NCBI RefSeq assembly: GCF_025264685.1
Contig: NZ_CP073721.1
Location: 5,323,001-5,387,000 of the forward strand
Length of the DNA stretch: 64,000 nucleotides
Direction of reading: 5' to 3'
DNA from: Dactylosporangium roseum
Lineage (GTDB): Bacteria > Actinomycetota > Actinomycetes > Mycobacteriales > Micromonosporaceae
Shown here: positions 34,329-42,932 of the stretch, piece by piece
Layout: every line of letters starts with the position of its first letter
Numbering within the stretch: the first letter of the stretch is position 1
Notes under the pieces: generated by a model
Databases searched by the model: none
What the model saw: the letters and a program-made list of their open reading frames with translations, nothing else
What the model was told of the DNA's origin: nothing
Program-made: the position numbers and the translations under genes

Positions 34329-34789
34329 TCGTCCACCAGCTCGAACTGCGGGAGGCAGATGTCCTCCGTCAGCCGCTCGAACACCACACGTACCCGAGCA
34401 CCGATGCGCACTTCCCCGGCCTCCGCGCCGACGAGGTTGGCGACGAGGACGAGCCCGGGCTGCTCGTCCAGCTCCACCCACAGGTTCACGTAGGGAACAC
34501 GATCCTCGAAGCCGGTGATGCGCTTGTCCCGCATGACCACGAAAGATTCGACGACACCGCGCCCGGACACCTCCCTGAACTCGAGCTCGTCGCGGCCGCA
34601 GCAGGTGCACACCGGCTGCGGCGGGTGGAACCAGCGGCCGCTTCGGTGACACCGTTGAATGACCAGCCGCCCTTGTGCGGCGGCCTGCCAGAACGGACGT
34701 GAGAGCGCGTCCGGCATCGGTAGCGGCGGCAACGCTGAGCGCTTGAGTGTGACGATCGCCGGACCGGTGCCGGCGAGCGATTCAACCAT
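34325..34789 (-). CDS. DUF35 OB-fold protein with zinc ribbon
   Basis: This 154-residue protein has the zinc-ribbon-like IQRCHRSGRWFHPPQPVCTCCG followed by the OB fold (GRGVVESFVVM, VNLWVELDEQPGLVLVANLVG). It is the likely partner of the 33123-34328 thiolase-fold protein. The start MVESLAGTG at 34789 was chosen; an extension to 34882 is possible but Arg-rich. A minus-strand promoter is visible at 34926-34954. Confidence 0.82.
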   Translation of the reverse strand: MVESLAGTGPAIVTLKRSALPPLPMPDALSRPFWQAAAQGRLVIQRCHRSGRWFHPPQPVCTCCGRDELEFREVSGRGVVESFVVMRDKRITGFEDRVPYVNLWVELDEQPGLVLVANLVGAEAGEVRIGARVRVVFERLTEDICLPQFELVDE

Positions 34790-34925
34790 TGGGTCCTCGC
34801 CTCGAAACCGTCTTGCTTCGAATACCTGGCTGTTGGCCGACCGGGCGCGACCGCTGGTCACCCCCGGCGCAGGGTCCCGCACTACGGCCCAAACTACTTC
34901 GGTACCTGTACTATGGTGATGCCGA

Positions 34926-34954
34926 ACAGTACGGAGCTGACACTATGATGTCAA
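34926..34954 (-). promoter_or_regulatory. Promoter of the DUF35/thiolase-fold transcript
   Basis: On the minus strand TTGACA (34954-34949), a 17-base spacer and TACTGT (34931-34926) form a near-consensus promoter. The -10 overlaps one CCGAAC word. The leader would be about 130 bases. Confidence 0.65.
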
Positions 34955-35055
34955 CCGCCGCGCAACCTCGTCGCGACCCACTCACCAGCCAGGCCGCGTC
35001 GGCTCCGCCCCGACCGGCCGCCCCAGAGGGCCGATCCACGGAATATAGTTCTGGC

Positions 35056-35091
35056 ACCGAACTTGACAGGGACCGAACTTTATGATGATTT
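35056..35091 (+). promoter_or_regulatory. Promoter/operator candidate of the MaoC pair with direct repeat ACCGAACTT
   Basis: ACCGAACTT occurs at 35056-35064 and 35072-35080, 16 bases apart, flanking a perfect TTGACA (35063-35068). A -10 element is less clear (TGATTT at 17-base spacing, or TATGAT at 35081). Confidence 0.45.
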
Positions 35092-35147
35092 GGCACTCTC
35101 AGCTAGGCCGCTGACGCGGCGAGCTCTGAATGTCGAGGAGGCCCCCG

Positions 35148-35672
35148 GTGAGCGAGCGCGACGAGTCGTTGGACAAGCGGATCGCTTCGTATGTCGGCGC
35201 CCCGCTGGGACCGGTCCGGCGGGCGCGCTGGGCGGTGAACGAGTCCATGATCGGGCACTGGGCCGACGCCATGGAGGACCGCAACCCCGTCTACACCGAT
35301 TCGGATCTCGCGGCCCAGTCGGTCTACGGTGGCATCATCGCCCCACCGACCATGCTCCAGGCCTGGACCATGCCGGGCCTCCAGCCGCGGGTGCAGGATC
35401 TGGAGGTGGAGATCAAGGCATTCCTGGCCGAACACGGCTATCGCGGTGTCGTCGCGACGAACTGCGAACAGGAGTACTTCGCGCCACTGCGCCCCGGCGA
35501 CCACGTCACCGCGGAGGGCCTGGTCGAGGACATCTCCGCCGAGAAGAAGACGGCGCTCGGGCCGGCCCGCTTTCTGACAACGCTGTACCGCTACCGCACC
35601 GACGACGGGACGCTCGCGGCAACGCATCGCTTCCGAATCCTCTGCTACCGGCCGACGGCCAAAACCTCCTGA
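35148..35672 (+). CDS. MaoC-type hydratase subunit (ChsH2 N-domain-like)
   Basis: This 174-residue hot-dog-fold protein has HWADAMEDRNPVYTDSDLA and GGIIAPPTMLQAW, the pattern of the N-terminal MaoC domain of ChsH2-type proteins. The catalytic His position is Tyr. In mycobacterial ChsH2 this domain is fused to DUF35; here the DUF35 part is a separate, divergently read gene. The GTG at 35148 lies seven bases behind GAGGAGG and was preferred over ATG 35130. Confidence 0.83.
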   Translation: MSERDESLDKRIASYVGAPLGPVRRARWAVNESMIGHWADAMEDRNPVYTDSDLAAQSVYGGIIAPPTMLQAWTMPGLQPRVQDLEVEIKAFLAEHGYRGVVATNCEQEYFAPLRPGDHVTAEGLVEDISAEKKTALGPARFLTTLYRYRTDDGTLAATHRFRILCYRPTAKTS

Positions 35673-35745
35673 CAACGCCACCACGCCACCCGCGTCGGTG
35701 AGCTGATCGCCGCCTCATCGACCAGGAGACCCGAGGAGCCGCACC

Positions 35746-36171
35746 ATGCCGATCGACACCCTTCCCGCCACTCGCCGCGTCGCCGACGTGGCCGTCGGTA
35801 CCGAACTGCCACCGCTGGTCATCCCGCTGACCGTAACCAAGATCGTCGCGACGGCGATCGCGACCCGCGACTACGCACTCGTGCACCACGACCAGGCGAC
35901 CGCGCGTGAACGAGGGCTACAGGACATCATCGTCAACATCCTGACCAGCAATGGGCTGGTGGGCCGGCTCGTCACCGACTGGGCCGGGCCGAACGCGGTG
36001 CTGAAGAAGGTCGCGATCCGGCTCGGTGTGTCGGCGTATCCGGGTGACGACCTCACGCTGTCCGGCACTGTCACCGAAATCGACGGCAACACGGTGACGA
36101 TCGCCGTGACCGGCGCCGTACCGCGGGGCAACCACGTCACCGGAACCGTCCTGGTGGACCTTCCGAACTAG
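35746..36171 (+). CDS. MaoC-type hydratase, catalytic subunit (ChsH1-like)
   Basis: This 141-residue protein contains RDYALVHHDQATARERG, in which the Asp and the His five residues later match the catalytic pair described for ChsH1 of cholesterol side-chain degradation. DIIVNILTSNGLVGRLVTDW also fits that family. It should hydrate a branched 2-enoyl-CoA together with the product of 35148-35672. GAGGAG precedes the ATG. The gap to the partner gene is 73 bases. Confidence 0.86.
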   Translation: MPIDTLPATRRVADVAVGTELPPLVIPLTVTKIVATAIATRDYALVHHDQATARERGLQDIIVNILTSNGLVGRLVTDWAGPNAVLKKVAIRLGVSAYPGDDLTLSGTVTEIDGNTVTIAVTGAVPRGNHVTGTVLVDLPN

Positions 36172-36181
36172 CCGTGCAACG

Positions 36182-36246
36182 GTCGCCTACCGGCGTACAC
36201 CCGTCCCGGCCACCGCGGCCCGATCGGGTTCCCGGTACGCGGCGAC
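36182..36246 (+). other. Long-range inverted repeat after the MaoC pair
   Basis: GTCGCC...GCGTAC (36182-36198) pairs with GTACGC/GGCGAC (36235-36246), enclosing a GC-rich loop that contains the palindrome CCCGATCGGG. It may end the MaoC transcript. The rest of the 271-base gap to 36442 holds no gene. Confidence 0.4.
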
Positions 36247-36400
36247 GAATGCCTGATCCGGTGGGTCGGGATTGATCACGGCGGGATATTGCGTGGTGAT
36301 CACCGGGCCGGTTAGGCTTCGGCTCAAGTCCTACAGCCACCGAACAATTAGGAAGCAATACCGGTTCCGATGGAAATGCCGGTCCCGGTAGATATGGGTA

Positions 36401-36417
36401 CCAGTCCCAGCGACTGG
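36401..36417. promoter_or_regulatory. Inverted repeat CCAGTC-N5-GACTGG before the ABC transporter genes
   Basis: Perfect 6-base arms lie 25 bases before the GTG start of the ATPase gene. An ACCGAAC word, as in the 35 kb divergent region, lies at 36339-36345. Operator function is an inference. Confidence 0.4.
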
Positions 36418-36442
36418 CTGGTCGGAGTCCAGGAGTAGCGGC

Positions 36443-37261
36443 GTGGCGCACAAGATCCTCATCAAGGACGTGGCCAAGGTGTATGGCACCAGGCAGACGG
36501 TCGACGCCTTGGCCGACGTCAACCTCACCATCGACGACGGCGAGTTCGTCTGCATCGTCGGGCCGTCCGGCTGCGGGAAGTCGACGCTGCTGCGGATGGT
36601 GGCGAACCTGCACCGGCCGACGGCGGGTTCGGTGGAAATCGTCACCGAACGGGCTCAGCCGTGGCCAACCGCGATGGTGTTCCAGGACTACGGGATCTTT
36701 CCGTGGAAGACGGTCGAGCAGAATGTGGCGTTCGGATTGCGTCCGCGGGGGGTGGGTAGGGCCGAAACGCGGCAGCGGGTCGGGCGGTGGTTGCAGCAGA
36801 TGGGGCTGACCGACTTCGCGAAGGTGTATCCGGCCAGCCTCTCAGGTGGCATGCGGCAGCGGGTCTCCATTGCCCGCGCGATGGCCGTCGAGCCGGAGGT
36901 GCTGCTGATGGACGAGCCGTTCGCGGCGCTGGACGCCCAGTTGCGCCGGGTCTTGCAGGAGGAGTTGCTGGCCATCTGGCAGAAGAACGCCCGCACCGTC
37001 GTATTCGTCACCCACAGCCTCGACGAGGCGATCCTGCTCGGCGACCGGGTGGTGGTCATGTCCGCCCGCCCGGGGCGCATCATCGGCGAGCATCACGTCC
37101 CCTTCCCGCGGCCACGCACCCCGGACATCCGCGCCACCGCCGAGTTCGCCGCGCTCGAGCAGCGCATCTGGGAACAGCTCCGCAGCGAGGTCGAGCAGGC
37201 CACCGGCCACACCGATCCCACCTCCCTGGGCGAATCGGCAACGCTGGAGGTGGCGCGGTGA
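36443..37261 (+). CDS. ABC transporter ATPase (SsuB/TauB type)
   Basis: This 272-residue ATPase has Walker A GPSGCGKST, the Q-loop FQDYGIFPW, the signature LSGGMRQR, Walker B LLMDEPF and the switch His in FVTHSLDEA. The FPWKTVEQNV stretch is typical of nitrate/sulfonate/taurine importers. It powers the permease encoded next and probably the binding lipoprotein at 16.9 kb. AGGAG precedes the GTG start. Confidence 0.93.
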   Translation: MAHKILIKDVAKVYGTRQTVDALADVNLTIDDGEFVCIVGPSGCGKSTLLRMVANLHRPTAGSVEIVTERAQPWPTAMVFQDYGIFPWKTVEQNVAFGLRPRGVGRAETRQRVGRWLQQMGLTDFAKVYPASLSGGMRQRVSIARAMAVEPEVLLMDEPFAALDAQLRRVLQEELLAIWQKNARTVVFVTHSLDEAILLGDRVVVMSARPGRIIGEHHVPFPRPRTPDIRATAEFAALEQRIWEQLRSEVEQATGHTDPTSLGESATLEVAR

Positions 37262-38121
37262 ACCCCACGACCGCCGTGAGCCCCACCCCCGCCCGCACCC
37301 CCTGTGTGGTCGCCCCGACCAGCCGCGAGCTCGACCCGGTCGGCCACGCCCGCCGCACGCGCCGCTACACGACGGTGCTGGCCATCACCACCCCGGTGGT
37401 ACTGCTCGCGGTGTGGCAACTCGCCGCCATCCAAGAATGGATCGACACCCGGTTCTTCCCCGCCCCGAGCCGCATCGCCGCCACCGCCTGGACCATGACC
37501 CAGAACGGCACCCTGGCCGACGACGTGTGGACGACCCTGCGCGCGCTGATGATCGGGTTCGCCCTCGGCCTCTTCGTCGGCGTCGCCACCGGCGTCGCCC
37601 TCGGCCTGTCCTGGATCGTCCGCGCCGCCCTGGAACCCCTGCTGTCCGCCCTCTACACCGTGCCCAAGCTCGCCCTGCTCCCCTTGCTCCTGCTGATCTT
37701 CGGACTCGGTGAGACCCCGCGGATCCTCCTCGTGGCCATCGGCGTCTTCTTCATCATCTGGATCAGCGTCGTCGAGGCCATCCTCGACATCCCCGAGGGC
37801 TACAAGGAAGCCGCCGAATCCTTCGGCGTGCGCGGCTGGATGTGTTTCACCAACGTCACACTCCCCGCGATCCTGCCCCAGATCGCCACCGGCATCCGCC
37901 TCGCCATCGGCAACGCCGTCCTCATCATCGTCGGCATCGAATTCGTCAACGGCGACTCCGGAATCGGCTACCGCATCTGGCACTCCTGGTCACTGTTCGC
38001 CGCCGACCAGATGTACGTCGGCATCATCACCGTCGCTCTCCTCGGCTTCCTCCTCAGCTTCCTGGTCCAAACCACCGCCCGGCTAGTCATCCGCTGGACC
38101 CCACGAAACACCACCCGCTGA
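37258..38121 (+). CDS. ABC transporter permease (SsuC/TauC type)
   Basis: This 287-residue protein has about six membrane segments (VLAITTPVVLLAVWQLAAI near residue 45; LLPLLLLIFGLG; ILLVAIGVFFIIWISV). The EAA loop is EAAESFGVRGWMCFTNVTLPAI. The GTG overlaps the ATPase stop (GTGA). No binding protein is next to it. Confidence 0.92.
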   Translation: MNPTTAVSPTPARTPCVVAPTSRELDPVGHARRTRRYTTVLAITTPVVLLAVWQLAAIQEWIDTRFFPAPSRIAATAWTMTQNGTLADDVWTTLRALMIGFALGLFVGVATGVALGLSWIVRAALEPLLSALYTVPKLALLPLLLLIFGLGETPRILLVAIGVFFIIWISVVEAILDIPEGYKEAAESFGVRGWMCFTNVTLPAILPQIATGIRLAIGNAVLIIVGIEFVNGDSGIGYRIWHSWSLFAADQMYVGIITVALLGFLLSFLVQTTARLVIRWTPRNTTR

Positions 38122-38133
38122 CCGAACACACCT

Positions 38134-38152
38134 GGCGATTTGCCGCATCGCC
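38134..38152. terminator. Probable bidirectional terminator
   Basis: GGCGAT and ATCGCC form a 6-base stem with a 7-base loop in the 31-base gap between the convergent permease genes. Confidence 0.5.
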
Positions 38153-39391
38153 TCATCGGGTGAGGATCAGTACCCCGGTGGCGGCGCTGAGGGCGACGAA
38201 CGCGGTCACCGTACCGGTGAGCAGGAACCGCGGCCATGAGATGTCCACGCCGTAGCCGCGACACCGGGCGTACCAGATCAGGGTCGCCAGCGAGGCCCAC
38301 GGCGTGATGAGGGGCCCGACGTTCGTGCCGATCAACAGGCCGAGCAGTTGGTCGTGCGTTGCCTGGCTCGCCGGGATGACCGCCTCGATCGCCACGTACG
38401 CCGGTAAGTTGTTGCCCGCGTTCGACAGCACCGCACCGATCCCGGCCGCGCGCAGCGTCCCCCACGGTCCGGTGTCGTCGCCCACGAGGCTCCGCAGCAT
38501 GCCGGCGAGCCCGTGTGCGGTGATCGCGTCGACCGTGAGGAACAGACCGGTCACGAACGCGAGCAGTTGCCAGGGGATCATCCGCGGGGTCAGCACGGCG
38601 CGGTGGCGCACCGCGAACGCCAGCAGCACGACGGCCATGCAGGCCGGCGAGACGAGCTGGATGGGCACTCCGACGAGCAGCCCCACCACGAAGATCACAC
38701 AGGACCCGGCCGCGACGACGAACAACGAACGATCCCGGGGCCGGTACGGGCTCGGCGGCGGATATCTGTCCTCGTGCCGTGCCCCGCGCCGCCAGTAGAA
38801 CAGCCAGAGGCACGCCATGGTCGCCGCGACGGACGCCAGCTCGACGAGCCACAGCCGGGCGGCGAACTGCGACGACGACAGTTGGACGCGGTTCATCGCC
38901 AGCAGGTTGGTCAGGTTGGACACCGGGAGCAGCAGGCTCGCCGTGTTCGCCAGCCAGACGGTGGTCATCGCGAGCGGCGTCTTCGGCATGCCGATGCGCA
39001 CAGCGGTGGCCAGCATGACCGGGGTGAGCAGAACCGCCGTGGTGTCCAGGTTGAGCGTGGCCGTGGTGATCGACGCGAAGCCGACGCACATCAGGAACAG
39101 CGCGAAATAGTTGCCTCGGGCGGTCCGGGCCAGCCGCGCGGCGATGACGTCGAAGACCTCCGCGGCGGCGGTCAGCTCCGCGAGCACGATGACCGAGCCG
39201 AGGAAGATCAGCAACGGCAGGAGCCTCCTGACCGTACCGGCCGCGGCGGGGATCGGGACCAGGCCGGTCGCGACGGCAAGCAGGCCGAGCACGGCGAAGA
39301 TGATCGCGATCCAGTCGAGCACGCCGAGCCGGCGCACGAAGGGCGGTCCAGAGACCTCCGGCTGCTTGGCTTGAGATCTCAATGTGCCCAT
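38153..39391 (-). CDS. ArsB/SLC13-type membrane permease
   Basis: This protein of about 412 residues has 10-12 hydrophobic segments (LDWIAIIFAVLGLLAVATGL, LLIFLGSVIVLAELT). Two half-repeats end in SNLTNLLAM and GTNVGPLITPWASLATLIW; the latter is the hallmark of ArsB and related ion transporters. It may export an anion or organic acid; no arsenic genes are near, so arsenite is doubtful. The start MGTLRSQAKQ at 39391 was preferred over 39430. Confidence 0.85.
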   Translation of the reverse strand: MGTLRSQAKQPEVSGPPFVRRLGVLDWIAIIFAVLGLLAVATGLVPIPAAAGTVRRLLPLLIFLGSVIVLAELTAAAEVFDVIAARLARTARGNYFALFLMCVGFASITTATLNLDTTAVLLTPVMLATAVRIGMPKTPLAMTTVWLANTASLLLPVSNLTNLLAMNRVQLSSSQFAARLWLVELASVAATMACLWLFYWRRGARHEDRYPPPSPYRPRDRSLFVVAAGSCVIFVVGLLVGVPIQLVSPACMAVVLLAFAVRHRAVLTPRMIPWQLLAFVTGLFLTVDAITAHGLAGMLRSLVGDDTGPWGTLRAAGIGAVLSNAGNNLPAYVAIEAVIPASQATHDQLLGLLIGTNVGPLITPWASLATLIWYARCRGYGVDISWPRFLLTGTVTAFVALSAATGVLILTR

Positions 39392-39523
39392 ACGCCTATC
39401 TGTCCGAGCGCCTGACGTGGCCGCGGCCATCGTACGCAGGTGGCCCGGAGGATCCCGGTGCCGGTGACGATCCGCTCCCCGGCCGGCGTGGACGACGGCG
39501 CATCAGGGAAGCGCTCGTGGCCG

Positions 39524-40372
39524 TCACACACCGAGCTCGGCGCCGTGAGCCTGGAGGCTGTCGACCACCGCCGCGATGGCCGGCCGTGCCCACGAGGCGG
39601 CGCGGATGACCGCGTCGATCCGGCGGTGCCTGGGCGGATCGAGCAGTACGGCCGGGACGTCCGTGCCGAGCAGTGCCAGCCGGGGCAGCACCGCCGTGCC
39701 GACGCCCTGGCTCACCAGGGCCGCGATGGTGGCGAGACCTTCGAATTCCCACCGGGTGGCCGGGCGGATACCCAAGCGCGCCAGGATTGGGTCGGTGGCC
39801 ACCCGTGAGGGTTGATCGGAGGGAGCGCACAGCCACACGTCTCCGTCGGCCGGACCGGCCAGCATGAGCGGGTCGCGCAGCAGCAGCCGGCGTCGCAGGC
39901 CCGGTTCGCACACCGGATCGTCGCTCCAGTCGTCCACCAGCGCGACGTCGACCTCGCGAGAACGCAACGCGTCGAGGGCCCGGAGCGGGTCGTACTGGCG
40001 CAGGACGAGATCGAGCGCGGGATATGCGCGCCGCACCGCGATGAGCGCCGGAGCCCACGCCGTGGCGGCCGTCGGCACTCCACTGACGACAACGCGGCCG
40101 GCAACCGCTCCGGCGGCGGACGCCACGTCGGCCTCGGCCGCCTCGGCGGCGTCGAGCAGTCCGGCGGCGTGGCCGGCCAGCCGAAGCCCGGCAGCGGTCA
40201 GCGCGGCACTGCGCGCCGATCGCTCCAGCAGGGCCGCACCCACCTCCCGTTCGAGGACGGCGAGCTGCTGTGACACGGCCGACTGGGTGTATCCGGTCGC
40301 GGACGCGACGGCGGCGATCGTGCCGTGCAGGGCGAACAGGTGCAGCAGCCGGAGCCGGCGCAGTTCGAGCAT
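39524..40372 (-). CDS. LysR-family transcriptional regulator
   Basis: This 282-residue protein has the LysR helix-turn-helix (LRLLHLFALHGTIAAVASATGYTQ, then SAVSQQLAVLEREVG) and a type 2 periplasmic-binding-like effector domain. It is divergent from the aminotransferase gene with a 95-base shared region, the classical LysR arrangement, so it probably controls that gene. The 132-base stretch before the permease start (39392-39523) holds no gene. Confidence 0.9.
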   Translation of the reverse strand: MLELRRLRLLHLFALHGTIAAVASATGYTQSAVSQQLAVLEREVGAALLERSARSAALTAAGLRLAGHAAGLLDAAEAAEADVASAAGAVAGRVVVSGVPTAATAWAPALIAVRRAYPALDLVLRQYDPLRALDALRSREVDVALVDDWSDDPVCEPGLRRRLLLRDPLMLAGPADGDVWLCAPSDQPSRVATDPILARLGIRPATRWEFEGLATIAALVSQGVGTAVLPRLALLGTDVPAVLLDPPRHRRIDAVIRAASWARPAIAAVVDSLQAHGAELGV

Positions 40373-40467
40373 CAGCGTTTCTTACTCTCACGGACGACTA
40401 TTCGCGCTGTACCTGGTGCCTCTTCGCGGCCACTGTGGGTGGAGCATCCACATCGAGGAGGATATCC

Positions 40468-41769
40468 ATGTCCGTCTCCGCGACGCTCGCGATCAACGAC
40501 GAGGTCGCACGCCGCCACAGCGCAGGGCTGTCCTGCCTGCCGCTCGGCTTCGGCGAGGCCGGCCTGCCCGTGCATCCGCTGCTCACCGCCGAGTTGTCGC
40601 GCTGGTCCGGCGTGGCGTCCTACGGCCCGGTCACGGGTATCGCCGCGCTGCGCGAGGCGGCCGCCGGGTACTGGCAGCGGCGGGGCCTGCACACGACCGC
40701 CGACCAGGTGATCGCGGGGCCGGGCAGCAAGGCGCTGCTGTGGGCCGTGCTGCGCGCCTGCGGCGGTGCGGTCGCGCTGCCCCGGCCGAGCTGGGTCAGC
40801 TACGCGGCGCAGGCCGCGCTGCATGGCCTGCCGGTGCACCTGGTGCCGACTCCGCCGGGCCAGGGTGGTGCGCCCGATCCGGAACGACTCGCCACGGTGA
40901 TCAAGGCGGCCGAGGCTGCCGGGCAGCCGCTCACCACCGTGGTGCTTACGCTGCCGGACAACCCGACCGGCACGCTGGCCGCCCGGAACACCATCGCGGC
41001 GGTGTGCGAACTCGCCCGGAAGCACAACCTGACGGTGGTCTCCGACGAGATCTACCGGGACCTCGTGCACGACGCCCACGCCGACTTCGTCAGCCCGGCC
41101 GAGTTGGCCCCCGAGCGGGTCGTGGTGACGACCGGGCTGAGCAAGAGCCTCGCGCTCGGCGGTTGGCGAACCGGGGTGGCACGGTTCCCGGCGACGCCGG
41201 CCGGGGACTCCCTGCGGGCTGACGTCGCCGCCATCGCCAGCGAGGTGTGGTCGGCACCGGCGCAGCCGATCCAGCGGGCGGCCGCGCTGGCCTTCACGGA
41301 GCCCGCGGCGCTGCGCGAGCGGGTGCGCGACAGCCGGCGGTTGCACGCGCGAATCGTCGCCGCCGTCGCCGACGTCCTGATCGAGGCCGGGGCACGTCTG
41401 ACCTATCCGAGCGGCGGCTTCTACCTCTACCCCGACATGCGCGAGCTCGCCGGCCGGTTCGGCGTCGCCGACGACACCGAACTGGCGGCCGTGTTGCTCT
41501 ACCGGTGCGACATGGCCAGCCTGCCCGGTTCTACGTTCGGAGACGATCCCGCGGCGCTGCGACTGCGGATCGCCACGGGGCTGCTCTACGGCGACGACGA
41601 CGAGCAGCGCACCGCCGCGTTGCAGGCCGAGGATCCCGTGCGACTGCCCTGGATCGCGGATCATCTCCACCAGCTCAACCTGGCGCTGACCGGCGCGCGT
41701 GCCGACGCTCGACCCGGCCGCCGCGAACCGCGGCCACGTCGGACCTCTTCGCCACACGACGCATCGTAG
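40468..41769 (+). CDS. PLP-dependent aminotransferase, class I/II
   Basis: This 433-residue protein has the fold-type I pattern: SYGPVTGIAALREAAAGYW near the start, LPDNPTGT, SDEIYRDL and the PLP Lys in TTGLSKSLALGGWRTG. It should transaminate an amino acid; the substrate is not evident. The last 30 residues are a basic disordered tail. GAGGAGG gives a strong ribosome-binding site. It marks the right end of the catabolic part of the window. Confidence 0.9.
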   Translation: MSVSATLAINDEVARRHSAGLSCLPLGFGEAGLPVHPLLTAELSRWSGVASYGPVTGIAALREAAAGYWQRRGLHTTADQVIAGPGSKALLWAVLRACGGAVALPRPSWVSYAAQAALHGLPVHLVPTPPGQGGAPDPERLATVIKAAEAAGQPLTTVVLTLPDNPTGTLAARNTIAAVCELARKHNLTVVSDEIYRDLVHDAHADFVSPAELAPERVVVTTGLSKSLALGGWRTGVARFPATPAGDSLRADVAAIASEVWSAPAQPIQRAAALAFTEPAALRERVRDSRRLHARIVAAVADVLIEAGARLTYPSGGFYLYPDMRELAGRFGVADDTELAAVLLYRCDMASLPGSTFGDDPAALRLRIATGLLYGDDDEQRTAALQAEDPVRLPWIADHLHQLNLALTGARADARPGRREPRPRRTSSPHDAS

Positions 41770-41990
41770 CGGGCGGCATCCCGATCGCGCGTACGGTGCC
41801 CGGTTGAGCCGTGGCTACCACGCTGGTTGCACGACCGGTACGGCGTTGGGTGGATCGGCCGGCGAGAAGCTCCAACCACAACCCGATGCCTGTCGATCAT
41901 TTCCTTCGTACATTCGACGGGCGACCGCCCGGCTCAATGCCCATGCGCCGCAAGGCGGGTCCGAGAGAAGGGCGGAACCCTGATGCGCCG

Positions 41991-42932
41991 ATGGACGCGT
42001 CGGCCGTGGGATCGGAGACCAGCACGGTGATCGAGTCTTCGCCGCGGAGCTCGGCGCCGCAGCCCAGAGCCGTGGTTCGGGTCGGTCCACGCCGGACCGT
42101 GGCGGGGCCGGCGGTCCGGCCCGCCGCTTCGCCCGGCCTGATCGGCCGGGCCATCGAAGCGATGCGGGCCGGTCCGGCCCGGGTCGCGCGCGAGCGGTCC
42201 TGGTCGGCGATCGCCGGCCGGCGGCCGATCGGGTCGCCGGTCGTCGCCTTCGTCGCCGGTAAGGGCGGGGTCGGAACCACGTCGGCGGCGGCCGGCCTGG
42301 CGCTGACCACGGCCGCGTTCTGGCCCGGCGAGGTGGCGTTGGCCGACGCCCGCACCGGCACCGCGTCCCTCGGTCTGCGCATCGGTGGCCTGTCGGCGCC
42401 GGACGCGACGGCCTTCGCGGCCGGGGTGGTGGAACCGCTGCGCACCGCGGGCGTGAGCATCGTCGACGGCGCGTCCTGGGACACCCCGCTCGCCCGGCCC
42501 ACGCTTGCCCGGCTCATCGCCGACCTGCGAGAAGACCACGTGTTCACCGTCCTGGACGTCGGCGACGACGCGGGCGACACCGGGCACAGCGCGCTGGCCC
42601 GCGCGGATCGGGTCGTGGTCGTGACCACCCCGGAACCGGACGCGGTGGCCGCGGCCGAACGCACCCTCGACCGGCTGGGCGGCATCGACCCGAGCCGGGC
42701 CGACACCGCGATCGTCGCCGTCACCGGAGCCGGGCGGCTGGGTCGACGGGCCGGGCACCGGCATGCCGTACCGCGGAATGCCGCCCACGTCGTACGGCTG
42801 CCTTGGGATCCCGGCCTGAGCGGCGGGGCCGGCCTGGAGCTGGACCGGCTGCGACGGGCGACGCGGGCCGCCTTCCTCGAGCTCGCCGCCGCGATCGGCG
42901 ACGAGTCGGCCACCGTGGAGGGTGGGGCATGA
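41991..42932 (+). CDS. MinD/ParA-like ATPase
   Basis: This protein has about 313 residues from ATG 41991. After a disordered, Arg/Pro-rich N-terminus comes the deviant Walker A AGKGGVGTTSAAAGLAL, an AD-containing switch (LADARTGT) and FTVLDVGDDAGD. It lacks a clear C-terminal partner-binding part. In this locus it could position or energise the envelope machinery. The start is unsure: GTG 41811, ATG 41937 and ATG 41943 are in frame, and an AT-rich stretch near 41885-41915 may be the promoter. The 221 bases before it (41770-41990) show no other gene. The next gene overlaps its stop. Confidence 0.78.
   Translation: MDASAVGSETSTVIESSPRSSAPQPRAVVRVGPRRTVAGPAVRPAASPGLIGRAIEAMRAGPARVARERSWSAIAGRRPIGSPVVAFVAGKGGVGTTSAAAGLALTTAAFWPGEVALADARTGTASLGLRIGGLSAPDATAFAAGVVEPLRTAGVSIVDGASWDTPLARPTLARLIADLREDHVFTVLDVGDDAGDTGHSALARADRVVVVTTPEPDAVAAAERTLDRLGGIDPSRADTAIVAVTGAGRLGRRAGHRHAVPRNAAHVVRLPWDPGLSGGAGLELDRLRRATRAAFLELAAAIGDESATVEGGA

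Larger units (their letters stand above)
34790..35147. promoter_or_regulatory. Divergent regulatory region of 358 bases
   Basis: No gene is seen. The stretch separates the DUF35/thiolase-fold transcript (-) from the MaoC pair (+). It is more AT-rich than its neighbours and holds a strong minus promoter, a plus promoter candidate with perfect TTGACA, and CCGAAC words at 34922, 35057 and 35073. Confidence 0.7.

Noticed and set aside
36172..36442. Riboswitch before the ABC importer genes
   Set aside because: Inverted repeats exist, but no conserved core of a known riboswitch class was recognised.
1..41800. A plain sterol degradation cluster
   Set aside because: ChsE/ChsH/Ltp2-like genes are present, but no KstD, KshA, HsaC or CYP125-type genes were found, and a diketone hydrolase and fused CoA-transferases do not fit.
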